Positions 39,591 through 51,183 of a DNA stretch of 64,000 bases are shown in pieces. How positions within the stretch are numbered: the stretch's first letter is position 1; each line of letters opens with the position of its first letter. Source of the DNA: Isoetes taiwanensis (taxonomy: Eukaryota; Streptophyta; Lycopodiopsida; Isoetales; Isoetaceae); contig JAJEKV010000025.1 in the NCBI GenBank assembly GCA_021234155.1, positions 2,381,339-2,445,338 of the forward strand. Reading direction: 5' to 3'. The notes beneath the pieces are model-generated. The model was given only the letters and a program-made list of their open reading frames with translations. It had not been told where the DNA came from and did no database searches. The translations under genes were made by a program, and so were the position numbers.

Positions 39591-39850
39591 GTACACTAGG
39601 CGTCGTGAGGCGTCCGCGCGGCGATCGTCCGTAGCGGCGTCCACGTCGCCGCAGCGGCGATCACGTCGCACAAAAGTGGTAACGCCGCGATGCGGCGTGG
39701 TGCACTGGCGTGGCGGATACGCCCGCGTCCGCGGTGTCGGGCGTCGCACCACCACGTCGCATGCGGCGTGTCTGCCGACGTGGCGTCGCATTGGCGTCGC
39801 ATGGTCACGTTATTTCGCGGCGTCCACGTCGCCTGAGCGTCGCAAGCCCA
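39591..39850. repeat. Right subterminal GCGTCG repeats of CACTA-I
   Basis: GC-rich array of GGCGTCG, CACGTCGC and TGCGGCG variants, mirror of the left subterminal array. Confidence 0.75.
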
Positions 39851-39882
39851 CGTCGCTAAATGTCCATTCTCTTGTTGTGACT

Positions 39883-40620
39883 TATCCCTAGTTGTAAAAA
39901 CCACCCTAGTGTATAAGAACCAAGAAATGAAAGTTCACCTCTGGCTCTACCCGGGACACTTGCTAATCAGAGATCTTTGATGTCCCATGAGATTTAGAAG
40001 CCTGCCCATCGAGCCTCTATGGCATTTATGCTCTTGTAGACAAAAGAATTCGGGGCGGTCTTCTAACTACTTGTCGGTAGCTAGATCTTTTGGTGGGGAG
40101 GGCTTAAGTTCCCTTACATTCCAAGAAACAATATTCATTTCAAGGCTGCAAGATCTAACACACCTTTCTTTTTTCTTCTCTTTGAGGCCTTCGATACATT
40201 CCATCATACACCACCACGACCAGCCGATCAACTGGTTGCATCATTGTATTCCCATCCACAGATGCATCTAAACTGATGCCAAGTCACCATCACCCTCCTC
40301 ATCGAGAAGACACTCTAGGGTTGCATCTCCCCTAGTCCGATGAGACATGGGCAGATTAATCTCCTCCAGAAGGTCCATGCCAACTACAGGTAGCTAGAGG
40401 GTCATGGTTCTCCCATGCCCGTACACGACAACCCCATTAAGATAGCGCACCACCTAGGAGGTATTGAGCCCATAACTTGCCCACATGCAGTGACAAGATA
40501 TTAGGCTTATTCTGCAACGATCCCCTAGTAGACTCTGCACGCCAAGGGATCAACTGCAGTCGGACAAGCCTTCCTTGTCAGTTAGTCTAGCCAAGCTACC
40601 TACAGCCAGGTGGGCTCCTA
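39883..40620 (-). pseudogene. LINE fragment: ORF1 end and start of ORF2, cut by CACTA-I
   Basis: 5' half of the LINE split by CACTA-I. On the minus strand ORF2 begins at the ATG at 40138 with NIVSWNV, the classic endonuclease start, followed by EHKCHRGSMGRLLNLMGHQ near 40030-39975. Upstream (40250-40600) the end of ORF1 is seen as a GMDLLEEINLPMSH-type frame. In-frame stops are present. Joined to 30752 across the element it gives one collinear endonuclease. Confidence 0.8.
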
Positions 40621-42319
40621 TATACAGACCGCATTAATTTGGGAATTAACGAGATCTATCAATAGGAGCATACTATTCGTGGCTTCTAGATCTCTATCCC
40701 ATTCTCTAAGCACAAGAGGTGGAAAAGAGAGATATCCTCCATCACACTATAATAGAATGAATTGAAATAAAAGAAATAACAGATCTAATCTAACTAATCT
40801 AATCAACGTGATAAGGTTTCATTCGGTAGTCTAGGTTTTTAGGTTCTAGAGATCATTTAAAACTAAGAACAAGTACTAATCCGGCCTAAGAACAGCCTTT
40901 AAAGCTTACATTGACGGACAGAATTGGTACTAACTAGATTCTTGGCTGCCTCTAATGCCTTGGGATGCGTCCATGCCGTTGAAAGGAATGAGGATCTCGG
41001 AATCATCTTGCAACATGAGCTTGGCTATTGTTGCAAGGCCAGATTATATCCGATATTGCTCCAAATTCTCCTTCGATCATGTGAAGCCACTAGAATCCCA
41101 AAAAGGTAACTTATAGGGTTCTTCCCTTTTTTGCACCTCTCCAATTTAGGGGTTAATACTCGATTGGGCCACTTGGCTCCTTGGGGGAGCTGCCATATGG
41201 CAATATGGGTTATATTCACATACATTAAGATGTGCAATATAACGGTCTATAATGGTTGCATGGAATAAATACATGTCAATGGTTTTTATATCTCCATAGA
41301 GCAACCCCTTATAATTATAATATATTAACATGCTAGATATCTAATCCATGTATGTGTAATATATTGGCATATTGGCATATCCTACACATGCATGTCAATA
41401 TGCTTGACATGTACTTTGATGTCGCCAAATATAGTATTATAGGTATTTAAACTGTTTAGTATACAAGAACGTCACAGTCTAAATCTTTGAAATTTCTTTT
41501 GTCAAACAATGGTTGCAATCTTAGTACAAGTCTCTAGCAGCGATCATTGATAAGTGTGTGTTAGTATTCATCCCCATGCCACATCCATGAATGCATTTAT
41601 AATTGGCATGACCTTTTTAAGAAAACAAGTAGCTGGGTCAACTTGTCATTAGAAGCACTATCAAAATGTCACTTGATGGTGTGCCTCAAAACTTGCTTCT
41701 AGATGTAATTGAAATTAAAAATGAGCATAAAGTTATTTGTAAAATTCCAAAACATCCAGCCACGTGCATATTACGTATTACTCATATGGATAATCTCTCA
41801 CATGCTCCAATTAATGGTACTTACCAGAAGCCAAACGGTGAAGAAATAGCATGTGATCTAGTCCGTGCCTGAATCATCTCCAAAACTAGCTTTAACCCAT
41901 CCGATTAGATGATCCATGTGCCCAAATTTGGGGCAAAAGGAAGATTGTTTGTACAGCGCAATAATTGATCAAGGAAGCACAATCTAAGTGTTTCTACACT
42001 ATTATCGGTAAACAAACATCCCACATCTTTTGCCATCAAATATATGCTGATAAGTTTGTTAAAAGTGTGTAGTCTTAAGCGATATAACATTATGTCCATC
42101 AATCTTGTTAATTTGAAAGTATCCGGTGTGGCAGAAAAGGTTTTTGGATTTTTTTTTTAACTTCATTTTCTAAGATTGTTTTTTTTTTTTTTTCTTGTGG
42201 CCAGAATGTTTTACCGTTTCTCCAAAAATCGGAGCAATGGTCTTCGAAGATATTCCAGGGTTTATGGGTTTATGGGTTTTCTTTGCATGCACTGTGATTT
42301 CCTATGCTTCCACGATCAG
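40621..42319. other. Unrecognised spacer of the duplicated unit, copy 1
   Basis: About 1.7 kb with no TE domain that I recognise. Its copy at 58800-60490 differs by ordinary SNPs and short indels, including intact CTG and CAG sites, unlike the neighbouring TE sequence. It contains the small plus-strand ORF at 41666-41872. Confidence 0.5.
41666..41872 (+). other. Small unrecognised ORF, copy 1
   Basis: 68 codons starting MSLDGVPQNLLLDVIEI, ending ACDLVRA. The copy at 59783-60046 keeps the frame with two conservative changes (D/N, K/E) and opens 19 codons further upstream. Protein-like, family unknown; may be one exon of a gene. Confidence 0.3.
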
Positions 42320-43640
42320 CCAATTTATTTATTTATTTTGAAGAATGAGAATCTATTTTAAAAAGAAAGTATGATTACAATGGGAAGCTAAGGAAGATGG
42401 AGATACCCCAAACCTCCTCCTTAACATCATCACGCAACCTAGAAATATTGATTATGTGGATGAGGCTTGCGGCAGGAGCCCGCTCACCTCTGAAGACAAT
42501 TTGGCATCTATGTTTTTAAACTACCCAATAGACTAAGGCCCTGCAAATATTGAATGCACATTTTTTAAAGTGTGGTCACATGGGAGGAAGAAGGCCAAGG
42601 AGGATTTGCTGGCTTGTGATACGCTCGTGGAAAGGCACACAAACGGATGCCCAAACGAGTTGGAGGTGATCACACAAGATGAGACAGTACTCTAATGACT
42701 CCGCGGCGGTTCTGCAAAATGGAAACAGCTCGCTTGAAAGAATGAACTCTGATGTTGATTCATAACACTCGATGCACAACTTGCCGAAGTAAAAGATACT
42801 GCTTTGGAGGAATCTTTTTTTCCCAAACCCTGGAACAAATAAGCTGATGATTGGTGTCTGGAACTGCCTGTTGCCAATGAGGTGAAGGATGCAGAGGAGG
42901 CTGCAAAGTTAGATGCTTGTAGCTGTTCTTAACGAAGTGCTTATCCCAAGAAACATCGACTGTAAACAACCCTCTAGAAAGTCCTCATGTGCCAAAATTG
43001 AGAATTGGGCCTCGGGAGATTAGTATGCCTTATGACTTGGGGATGATGATCTGACACTGTTTACAACATGTAGTTTCTACAATCTGTGTTATGCATGTAT
43101 GTTGGCATAGCATTTGTGATGTTTGGCTGCAATTCTTGAATCTCCTGTGGCCCCATTAAACCAGGTGAAGCTACCATCTCCAGGAACCTCAAGAAAACTA
43201 TATTCAAAGAGAAGCTTCTATAGCCCATTGTTCCTTCTCGAATCCAGAAACAATATCGTCATTCAGAGGGAACCTATCAGTTGCCTCCTCAACCATATTA
43301 AAATCTCCAAGAGAGCAACCATGCAACATTGTCTCTTTATTTTTTCATCCTATTCCTTAGAGAAGACCACATGGATGCCCTCTAGGCACATTGGACGCAT
43401 AAATGTTGACAATGCCTCACTCGCAATTATCTTGCTTCCACCTAATCACCGTCAACTTGCCCCACTTATCCCTAGCTATAAAAACCACCCCAGTGTCTAA
43501 GAACCAAAAAATAAAAGTTTCACCTCTGGGTCTACCCGTGACACTTGCTAATCCAAGATGCTGATGTCCCATGAGATTTAGAAGCCTGCCCATCGAGCCT
43601 CTATGGCATTTATGCTCTTGGGCAAAAGTATGTTGGTGGG
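42320..43640 (-). pseudogene. Second LINE copy with the CACTA empty site, unit 1
   Basis: Uninterrupted minus-strand relative of the split LINE: endonuclease from about 43640 (FIARDKWGKLTVIRWKQD near 43490-43435; LGDFNMVEE near 43305), a missing RT, then the zf-RVT-like piece (CRTAAESLEYCLILCDHLQL near 42720-42650) and an (AAAT)n tail at about 42320. ACT at 43464-43466 is the target that CACTA-I and CACTA-II hit in the sister LINE. 5'-truncated. Confidence 0.75.
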
Positions 43641-43823
43641 GTACAAAAAAACGCGACCCCAGCACTTAGATCAGCACCCTGCACCTACTATTCTATTATA
43701 GTATTCCACTTGTCATTCATTGGAGTTGTTACATATTTCTATTGATTACCTAATTATCATGTGCTAGTACCAGTAACACCCTAAACAAGCTACCATATGG
43801 GGTGCTATATGAGTGCTGTCAGC
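43641..43823. other. Linker at the tandem-duplication junction, unit 1
   Basis: About 180 bp with TGTTGGTGGGGTACAAAAAA and GTGGGGTGCTATATGAG-type sequence, present only at the two unit junctions (here and 61791-61980) and fused to the middle of a LINE. Confidence 0.7.
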
Positions 43824-44579
43824 ATGGAAACAACTCGCTTGAAAGAATGAACTCTGATGTTGATTCATAACACTTGATGCACAACTTGCCAAAGTAAAAG
43901 AGACTACTTTGGAGTAAAAGAGACTACTACCCTGGACCAAACAAGCTGATGACTCGTGTCTGGAACTACCCATTGCCAATGAGGTGAAGGAGGCAGAGGA
44001 GGCTGCAAAGTGAGATGCTTGTAGCTATTCTTAACGAAGTGCTTATCCCAAGAAACATCGACTGTAAACAGCCTTCTAGGAAGTCCTCATATGCCAAAAT
44101 TGAGAATTGAGCCTCGGGAGATTAGTATGCCTTATGACCTGGGGATGATGATCTGACCTTCTTTGCAACACGTAGTTTCTACAATGAAGCCTAGCAAATC
44201 TGTGTTATGCGTGCATGTTTGCATAGCATCTGCCATGTTTGGCTGCAACTCTTGAATTTCCCGCGCCCCATTTAAACCAGATGAAGCTACCATCTCCAAG
44301 AACCTCAAGAAAACCATATTCAAAGAGAAGCTTCTATAGCCTATTGTTCCTTCTCAAGTCCAGAAACAATATCGTCATCCGGAGGGAACCTGTCAGTTGC
44401 CTCCTCAACCATATTAAAATCTCCAAGAGAGCAACCATGCAACATTGTCTCTCTATTTTTGCATCCTATTCCTTAGAGAAGCTCACATAGATGCCCTCTA
44501 GGCACATTGGACGCATAAATATTGACAATGCCTCACTCGTAACCATCTTGCTTCCACTTAATCACCGTCGATTTGCCCC
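43824..44579 (-). pseudogene. LINE endonuclease fragment left of CACTA-II
   Basis: Equivalent of 29997-30752 in unit 2. It carries LGDFNMVEEATDR on the minus strand and lacks the zf-RVT end because the unit boundary cuts it. Confidence 0.75.
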
Positions 44580-46857
44580 ACTCACAACAAGAAAATGGTC
44601 ATTTAGCGACGTCTATAGCGACGTCTGAACGACGTCTATGCGACGTCGTCGGCGTCGCCTGACGCCTCACGAGGCGTCGTTCGGGTTTTCGTCGCATGCG
44701 GCGTCGCGTCGCGCATGCGGCGTCGTCGCATCTGCGACGTCGCGGCGTCGCTCAGCTCGGGCGTGACGCGGACTTCGAGGCGTGACTTTCGGGCGTGGCG
44801 TCGGACGTGGACGTCAGCGTCTTGGCGTGGTGGTAAAAAAAAAAAAAAAAAAAAAATTAAAAAAAAATAAAAAAAAAAAAAAAAATTAAAAAAAAATTTA
44901 AAAAAAAAAAAAAGGAAAGAATTTTAATAGTTAGTTACAATATCATATACAAGAGGCTAGTAGTGGCTATCTTTACGTGTTTCTGTTAGGGGAAACCCAG
45001 ATAGCCAATTCTATAACAATCGACCAATATTAGACAATGACATTCAAAGTTGCGTGAACTAAGAGTTTATAGCACTTACGAATCTATTTCTACCCTTGGA
45101 ACCCAAGTGAGGCGAATTCGTTTGCTTGAAGTTGCCTTGGCGGTCCAGGAGGCGGATGTTTTTCTTGGAATCCTTTGCACGTTCGAAAAAGTGATCGATT
45201 GCAAGGAATACAACATGACAAGTTAAATGTCTTATTTCGAATTGAGCGAATGGCAACAAATAACAAATACCTTGATATCTTCCTTATGGACGATTAAGTG
45301 GTTTAGGGACCTTTGATCAATCGCCTCCCAATTTTTTGGCATTCGACTTCAATTTTGCAATCACTCTTTGCCTTTTCTATAAATCGATAGATTAACACAA
45401 AACAAAAGAATAAAAATAAGACTATGACTAGGTCATGTACCTTCTTTTGAAGCGGCTCCCCATCATCGAAATGAGCCCCTTCCAAACTGGATTAGTCGGA
45501 TTAAAAGTTAGAGTTGGCTAACATACACTTTAGGGTTATAAGCTAGATTTGGCCACCTCTACCTAAGAATTACAAGAAAAGTCGACTTGGACCCGAACAC
45601 CGGGTCGTCTCCACCGCGTAGTGGAGCCTCTTTTGGTGCCTTGAACAAGCCACTACAATTTTATTTTAAACCTAAAAATAACAAGTGGTCGTGGACTTGA
45701 GAGTGCACGTGGCCCTCTCCACTCTAGGTGGGCCGTAGTGCCCCTTGAACAAGCCACTCCTTAACCTAGGAAAAATATATGATCGTAGCGAAGTGGACTT
45801 GAACCGGGTACATGGTCCTCCCCACTCTAGGTGGAGCCGACCCGCGTGCCCTTGAACAAAGCCACTCCATCAATTTTTTTTTAACCTCGCTTAAAATTAT
45901 AAAAATAAAATGCAAGCGCGATCAACTTACCAAAAGAAGGGCGTGTGTAACAAGATCCCCGAGGGTCCAAATCGAAATAGAAAGCAACAAAGAGTTAGAA
46001 GAATAAGAACGGAAAAAAAGATCAAGAAGAAACAAAAAAAAAAAAAAAAAAAAAGATGAAGAAATAGTAAAACAAGAAAGAAAAAAAATGAATGAATCAA
46101 AGAAGAAGAGAAGGGTGGGAGAAAGAAGAGAAGGGGAAAGAGGAGAAAAAGAAATTAGGGGAAGAAAGAGAAGAATGGAAGAAATAAGAGAATGAAATGG
46201 AAGAAGATAGAAGAATGGAAGAATGGAAGAGTGAAATAAGGGAAGAATCAAGAAAGAAATGAGGAAAGAAGGAAAAAGAAGAAGAATGCGTAAACAAGAA
46301 GAAGAAAAAAGGAAAGAGATAGAAAAAAAAAAAATTTGAAATCTACACTAAATCATTCAATCCAAAAACCATTCAATCCAAAAAGCATGATCTACTAACC
46401 TTAAAAAGAGTGCTTGCAAGTCGCTCAAGGTCGTGGGCCAAGATCGCCCAAAATAGTCGATAGAAGGAAGCCTAGGGAATGGTCAGGAAAAGACGGCGCC
46501 ACGGATAAAAAACCTCGGCGTCGCGATGCGGCGTCAGCGACGCATCGATATCGGCGTAATTTTTGAAATATATACGATTTCAAAATCGTATATACGATTT
46601 CAAAATCGTATATACGGTTTTAACGTCATATCTCGGCGATGTCCGCTGACGATATTTTGTTATAAGCGGCGTCCTAACACTTTTTAATTTTTTGGTGCCT
46701 TTTTTCATCGATGGTCATGAAAGTTTGTCCTTATGCTAATTTGGACATTCCGACCATATATATGCGATCAAAATCACATTACGGATTTAACCAATCTTCT
46801 AGTGCTACTACTTACGAATGTTTGAGCACAGGGTGGCATGTTTGAGCTGGGGTGGCG

Positions 46858-49800
46858 GTTTGATAAGTTCTCTGGGCCGGATGTTGGATTTTTTTGGCCC
46901 TTATCAGAACGAGGCCCCTTGAGCGAAGGATTCAACGGATTGGGATAGGGGAACCGAGATCCCGGGAGTGTGGTCTTTAGCGTCACGGCCCCCCGGGACC
47001 GCCGAGAAAGGCTGCCTCGGGAAACTTTTGGGGCTTCGCCTCCGGGTCCGGACTCTCCCCCTCTAATGAGGTGGCCTTGCAAGGTCCTGGCCTTGTTTGA
47101 CTTGGGCAAGTGTGCGGCTCGCCCAACAACAGTCATTTTAATCGTTCTAATGCAAACACTTTGATCTAAACCTTGTCCGAAATTTTGTGGCTTTGTATGT
47201 TGGCGATGACTTAGGAAGCCTGTACGACAAAAATCAGAATTTAATTCCGTACTATGCATTAATTACGAATTTATGAATGTCTTGCTATTGCAAAGTCGCC
47301 CTTTCCTTCTAAGCGCCAACGGGAGGAGAATGCATCCAAACTCCATTCGTCGGTTCCCCTTGCCAGCGTTCTCAATCGGTGCATCTTATCGGCCAAGTCC
47401 CAAGTGCAAAGCGACCAAAACTTCGGCACCCAAAGCGCCAAACCACGCTGGGAACACGGCAACTCATAGGGTTTACGTTTCGAGGCTCTATCCTTGTCGG
47501 GATTCGACTAGGACCTTGGGCGCGTGTCTTGGCGTAGAGGGGTGTTGACGCCAGAGCACGGACCCTAAAACCATCCTGGCAGCTTGCCCCAAAAGTCCTC
47601 TCCGGCACCGGGCGACGGACGGGGCAACTTCCCTCTCCCGGAATCGTGATTCGCTCGCCAATGGACTCGTAACGTCGACATTGCCTTGGGGACCAAGTTT
47701 CATGTCCAAAAGACCACCCCTTCTCGAGGTAGCGCCAAACTATCTCATGTCCAACACACTCGGGTAGTCAATTGGCCTAGGAGGTGGTCACGAATAATCG
47801 CAAACGAGGGCGAAAGTGTTTCTTTCTTTCTTTTGCAAAACTGACCCTGCAACTTGGTCTCTAGGGTAATTTGGGTCTCGACGATGTATAAGTCGAAATC
47901 GCCATTCCGTGAGCCTAGCAATGTCCGAACGACAAAACACTTTGGTTTCTACACTGGCCGACCGCTAGACGCTACGGTTTGATAAGTTCTCACCCGGACG
48001 GATGTTGGATTTTTTTGGACCTTATCGAGACAGGCCCTTGAACGAAGGGATTCAACGACGGATAGGGGAACCGAGATCCCGGAGTGTGGTCTTTAGCGCG
48101 GCCCTCCGGGAGCCGCCGCCAGAAAGGGCTCGCCTCGAAACTTTTTTGGGCTCGGGCCCGGGTCCTCCCTCTCCCTAATGAGGTGGCCTTGCAAGTTCCC
48201 GGCCTTATTTGACTTGGGCAAGTGTGCGTGCCGGCTGCCCAACAACAATGCCGTCTTGACTGCTCTAATGCAAACACTTTGATCTAAACCTCGCCCGAAA
48301 TTTTGAAAACCGCCCCGTATGTTATGGATGACTTAGGAAGCCCGCACGACAAAAAATCAGAATTTAATTTAATTCGCTATGCATTAATTACGAATTTATG
48401 AATGTCTTGCTAACATAAAGCCGCCATTTCTTTCTAATCGCCACAACGGGAGGAGTATAGATCCAAACTCCATTCCGTCAGTTCCCTTGCTTGGCGTTCT
48501 CAAGCGTATCATCTTATACATAGGCCAAGTCCCAAAGTGCAAACGACAAAACGGCACCCAAAACGCAAAACCCCGCTTAGAACCCGGCAGCTCTGCCAGG
48601 GTTTTACGAGGAGGCTCTATCCTTGTCGATTCGGGACTGGGACCTTAGCAGCGTGTCTTGGCGTGAGGGGGGTGTTGACGCCAGCAGCACGGACCCTAAA
48701 ACCATCCAGGAAGCGGCTTGCCCCAAAAGTCCTCTCGAAGGCCCTGGCCTGGCGACGACCCGCAACTTCCCCTCCTACCGGTGGATTCGCTCGCCAATGG
48801 ACTGCAACGCCGACATTGCCCGGGGACCAAGTTTCATGGCCAAAAGACCACCCCTTCGAGGTAGCGTCAAACTATTCTCTTGTCCAACACACTGTAGTCA
48901 ATTGGCCCAGGGAGGTGGTCAGCCGAATACCGCAACGAGGGCGAAGTGTTTTCTTTGCAAAACCGGAATGCAACTTGGTCTCTAGGGTAATTTCTCGGCC
49001 TCCTGGACGATGTGGTGGTAAGTCGCCATTCCGGAGCTCTCCCAATGTCCAACGACAAAACACTTTGATTTTGGCATCTACGATCGTAGACGCCATGCGG
49101 CTTGATAAGTTTCACGGACGATGTTGGATTTTTTTGGACCTTATCGAGACGTGGCCCTTGAACGAAGGATTCAACGGCCGGATAGGGGAACCGATCCCGG
49201 AGTGTGGTCTTTAGCGTACGGGCCGGGGGGAGCCGCCAGAAAGGCCGCCACGAAACTTTTTGGGCTCGGCCTGGGTCCGGGTGACTCCCTCTAATGAGGT
49301 GGCCTTGCAAGGTCCCGCCTTATTTGATTGGGCAAGTGTGTGCTGCCCAACAACAGTCGCCTCGGACTGTTCTAATGCAAACACTTTGATCTAAACCTTG
49401 TCCTAAAATTTTGAAAATGGGCTCAGAGTGTTGGCGTTATGACTTAGGAAGCTCCGGCCGACAAAAATCAGAATTTAATTCGTACTATGCATTAATTAGC
49501 GAATTTATGAATGTTCGCCACCTAAAAGTCGCCTTTTTTCTAACCGCCACAACGTGGAGGAGTATGATCCAAACCCATTCCGCCGGGCTCCTTGCTTCGT
49601 GGTCTCAACTGCATCTTTATCGCCAAGTCCCAAGTGCAAAGGACAAAAACTTCTAAGATCCAAAACGCAAACCCTACTAGAACCCGCAACTCATGGGAGT
49701 TTACAACTGGAGGCTCTATCCTTGTCGATTCGACTAGGGACCCGGCGCCGCGGTCTTGACGAGAGGGGGGTGTTGACGCGAGCAGCACGGACCTAAAACC

Positions 49801-50504
49801 ATCCCAAGGCTGCCCCAAAAGTCCTCTCCCGGTTGCCCCGGCGACGGACGCAACTTCCCTCTCCGGAATCGATTTGCCTCGCCAATGGACCTTAACGCCG
49901 ACATTGCCTTGGGGACCAAGTTTCGTCCAAAAGACCACCCCTTCTCGAGGTAGCGCTAAACTATCTCATGTCCAACACACTCGTAGTCAATTGGCCTAGG
50001 GAGGTGGTCATTAACACCGCAAACGAGGGCGGTGTTTTTTCTTTTGCAAAACCGACTGCAACTTGGTCTCTAGGGTACCCCGGCCTCCCGGACGATGTGG
50101 CGTAAGTCGAATCGCCATCTTGAGCCTTCGCAATGTCCGAACGACAAAACACTTTGTTTTCTACCTGCCGACCGCATAGACGCTTGCCAGCTTTGATAAG
50201 TTCTCACTGGACGGACAAGTTGGATTTTTTTTTGACCTTATCGAGACAGTGGCCCTTGAACGGTTGGGATTCAATCATTGATATTAGGGGAACCGAGATC
50301 CGGAGGTGGGTTTTAGCGTGACGGGCACCCCTTTGGAGCGCTGCCAGAAAGGCTGCCTCTTGAAACTTTACCGCTTCTTGTCCTGGACTTCTAATGAGGT
50401 GGTCTTTGTGTCCTGGCTCTTATTTGACTTGGGCAGCAAAGTACCGGGCTGCCCAACAGTTGCCCGACTGCTCTAACAAACACTTTGATCTAAACCTTGT
50501 CCGG
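46858..50504. repeat. First block of ~1.12-kb units in CACTA-II
   Basis: Units start at about 46858, 47977, 49100 and 50190; the fourth is cut off at about 50505. Differences from copy I concentrate at CTG, CAG and CCGG sites. Confidence 0.85.
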
Positions 50505-51180
50505 GAAGAAAGAGAAGAATGGAAGAAACAAGAGAATGAAAATGGAAGAAGATAGGAAGAACGGAAGAATGGAAGAGGAATATGGAAGAACCAAAGTAAG
50601 AAATGAGGAAAAGAAGGAAAAAAGAAGAAGAATGTAAACAAGAAGAAGAAAAAGAAGGAAAGAGATAGAAAAAAAAAATTTGAAATCTACACTAAATCAT
50701 TCAATCCAAAACCATTCAATCCAGTGCTAATGATCTAATAACCTTTAAAAAGAGGCTTGCAAGTCGCTCAAGGTCAGATACCGGAAGATCGGCCCAAAAT
50801 AGTCGATGTATGGAAGCCTATAATGGTCCTCCTTTAAAAGACTACCACGGATCAGAAATTTTGCTGTCGCGATGCGACGTCAGCGACGTCGCGATAGCGA
50901 CGAATTTTGAAATCGTGATATACGTGATTAAATCAGATATCGATTTCAAAACGAGCCGCCGTGAACGCCGATGACGCGGTCCGCTGATGTATTTTGTTAT
51001 AGCGACGCTTCACACTTCTTTTTTAATTCTTTCAGCACTTTTCATCCTCGACGGGCCATGAAAGTTTGTCCTTATGCTACCTTTCGGGATATCTCGAAGC
51101 ATGGCCAAATCATACCTGACAACCCACCTTTCTAGTGCTGCCACGTATGTTGAGCCCGGGTGGCATGTCTGAGCCTCGCG
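50505..51180. repeat. Duplicated purine/palindrome block inside CACTA-II
   Basis: From GAAGAAAGAGAAGAATGG at about 50505 the sequence restarts the element at the position equivalent to 46160, running through the purine block, the palindromic block and the TTTGAGC...GGTGGCATG start of the array. This makes a ~4.35-kb internal tandem duplication. Confidence 0.85.
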
Positions 51181-51183
51181 GCT

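Larger units (their letters stand above)
30756..39879. mobile_element. CACTA (En/Spm)-type DNA transposon, copy I, 9124 bp
   Basis: Ends are inverted repeats of ~29 bp with two mismatches (30756-30784 and 39851-39879), beginning CACAACAAGAAAA and containing CATTTAGCGACG. The 3-bp duplication, CAC start and arrays of short subterminal motifs are the hallmarks of the En/Spm superfamily. The fourth base is A instead of the usual T (CACTA). No complete transposase was found, so it is likely non-autonomous. Internal order: GACGTC-rich subterminal repeats, poly(A), a possible decayed coding segment, ~115-bp repeats, a purine block, a palindromic AT block, six ~1.12-kb tandem units, a diverged partial unit and right subterminal repeats. 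Its insertion split a LINE. Confidence 0.9.
29997..43823. repeat. Tandem segmental duplication, unit 1 (13,827 bp)
   Basis: The unit runs from ATGGAAACAACTCGC at 29997 to just before the same sequence at 43824. Offset is exactly 13,827 both at the unit start and at the CACTA left end (30756 to 44583). Only in unit 1 is the sequence to the left the natural LINE continuation, so unit 1 holds the original left boundary. Confidence 0.9.
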
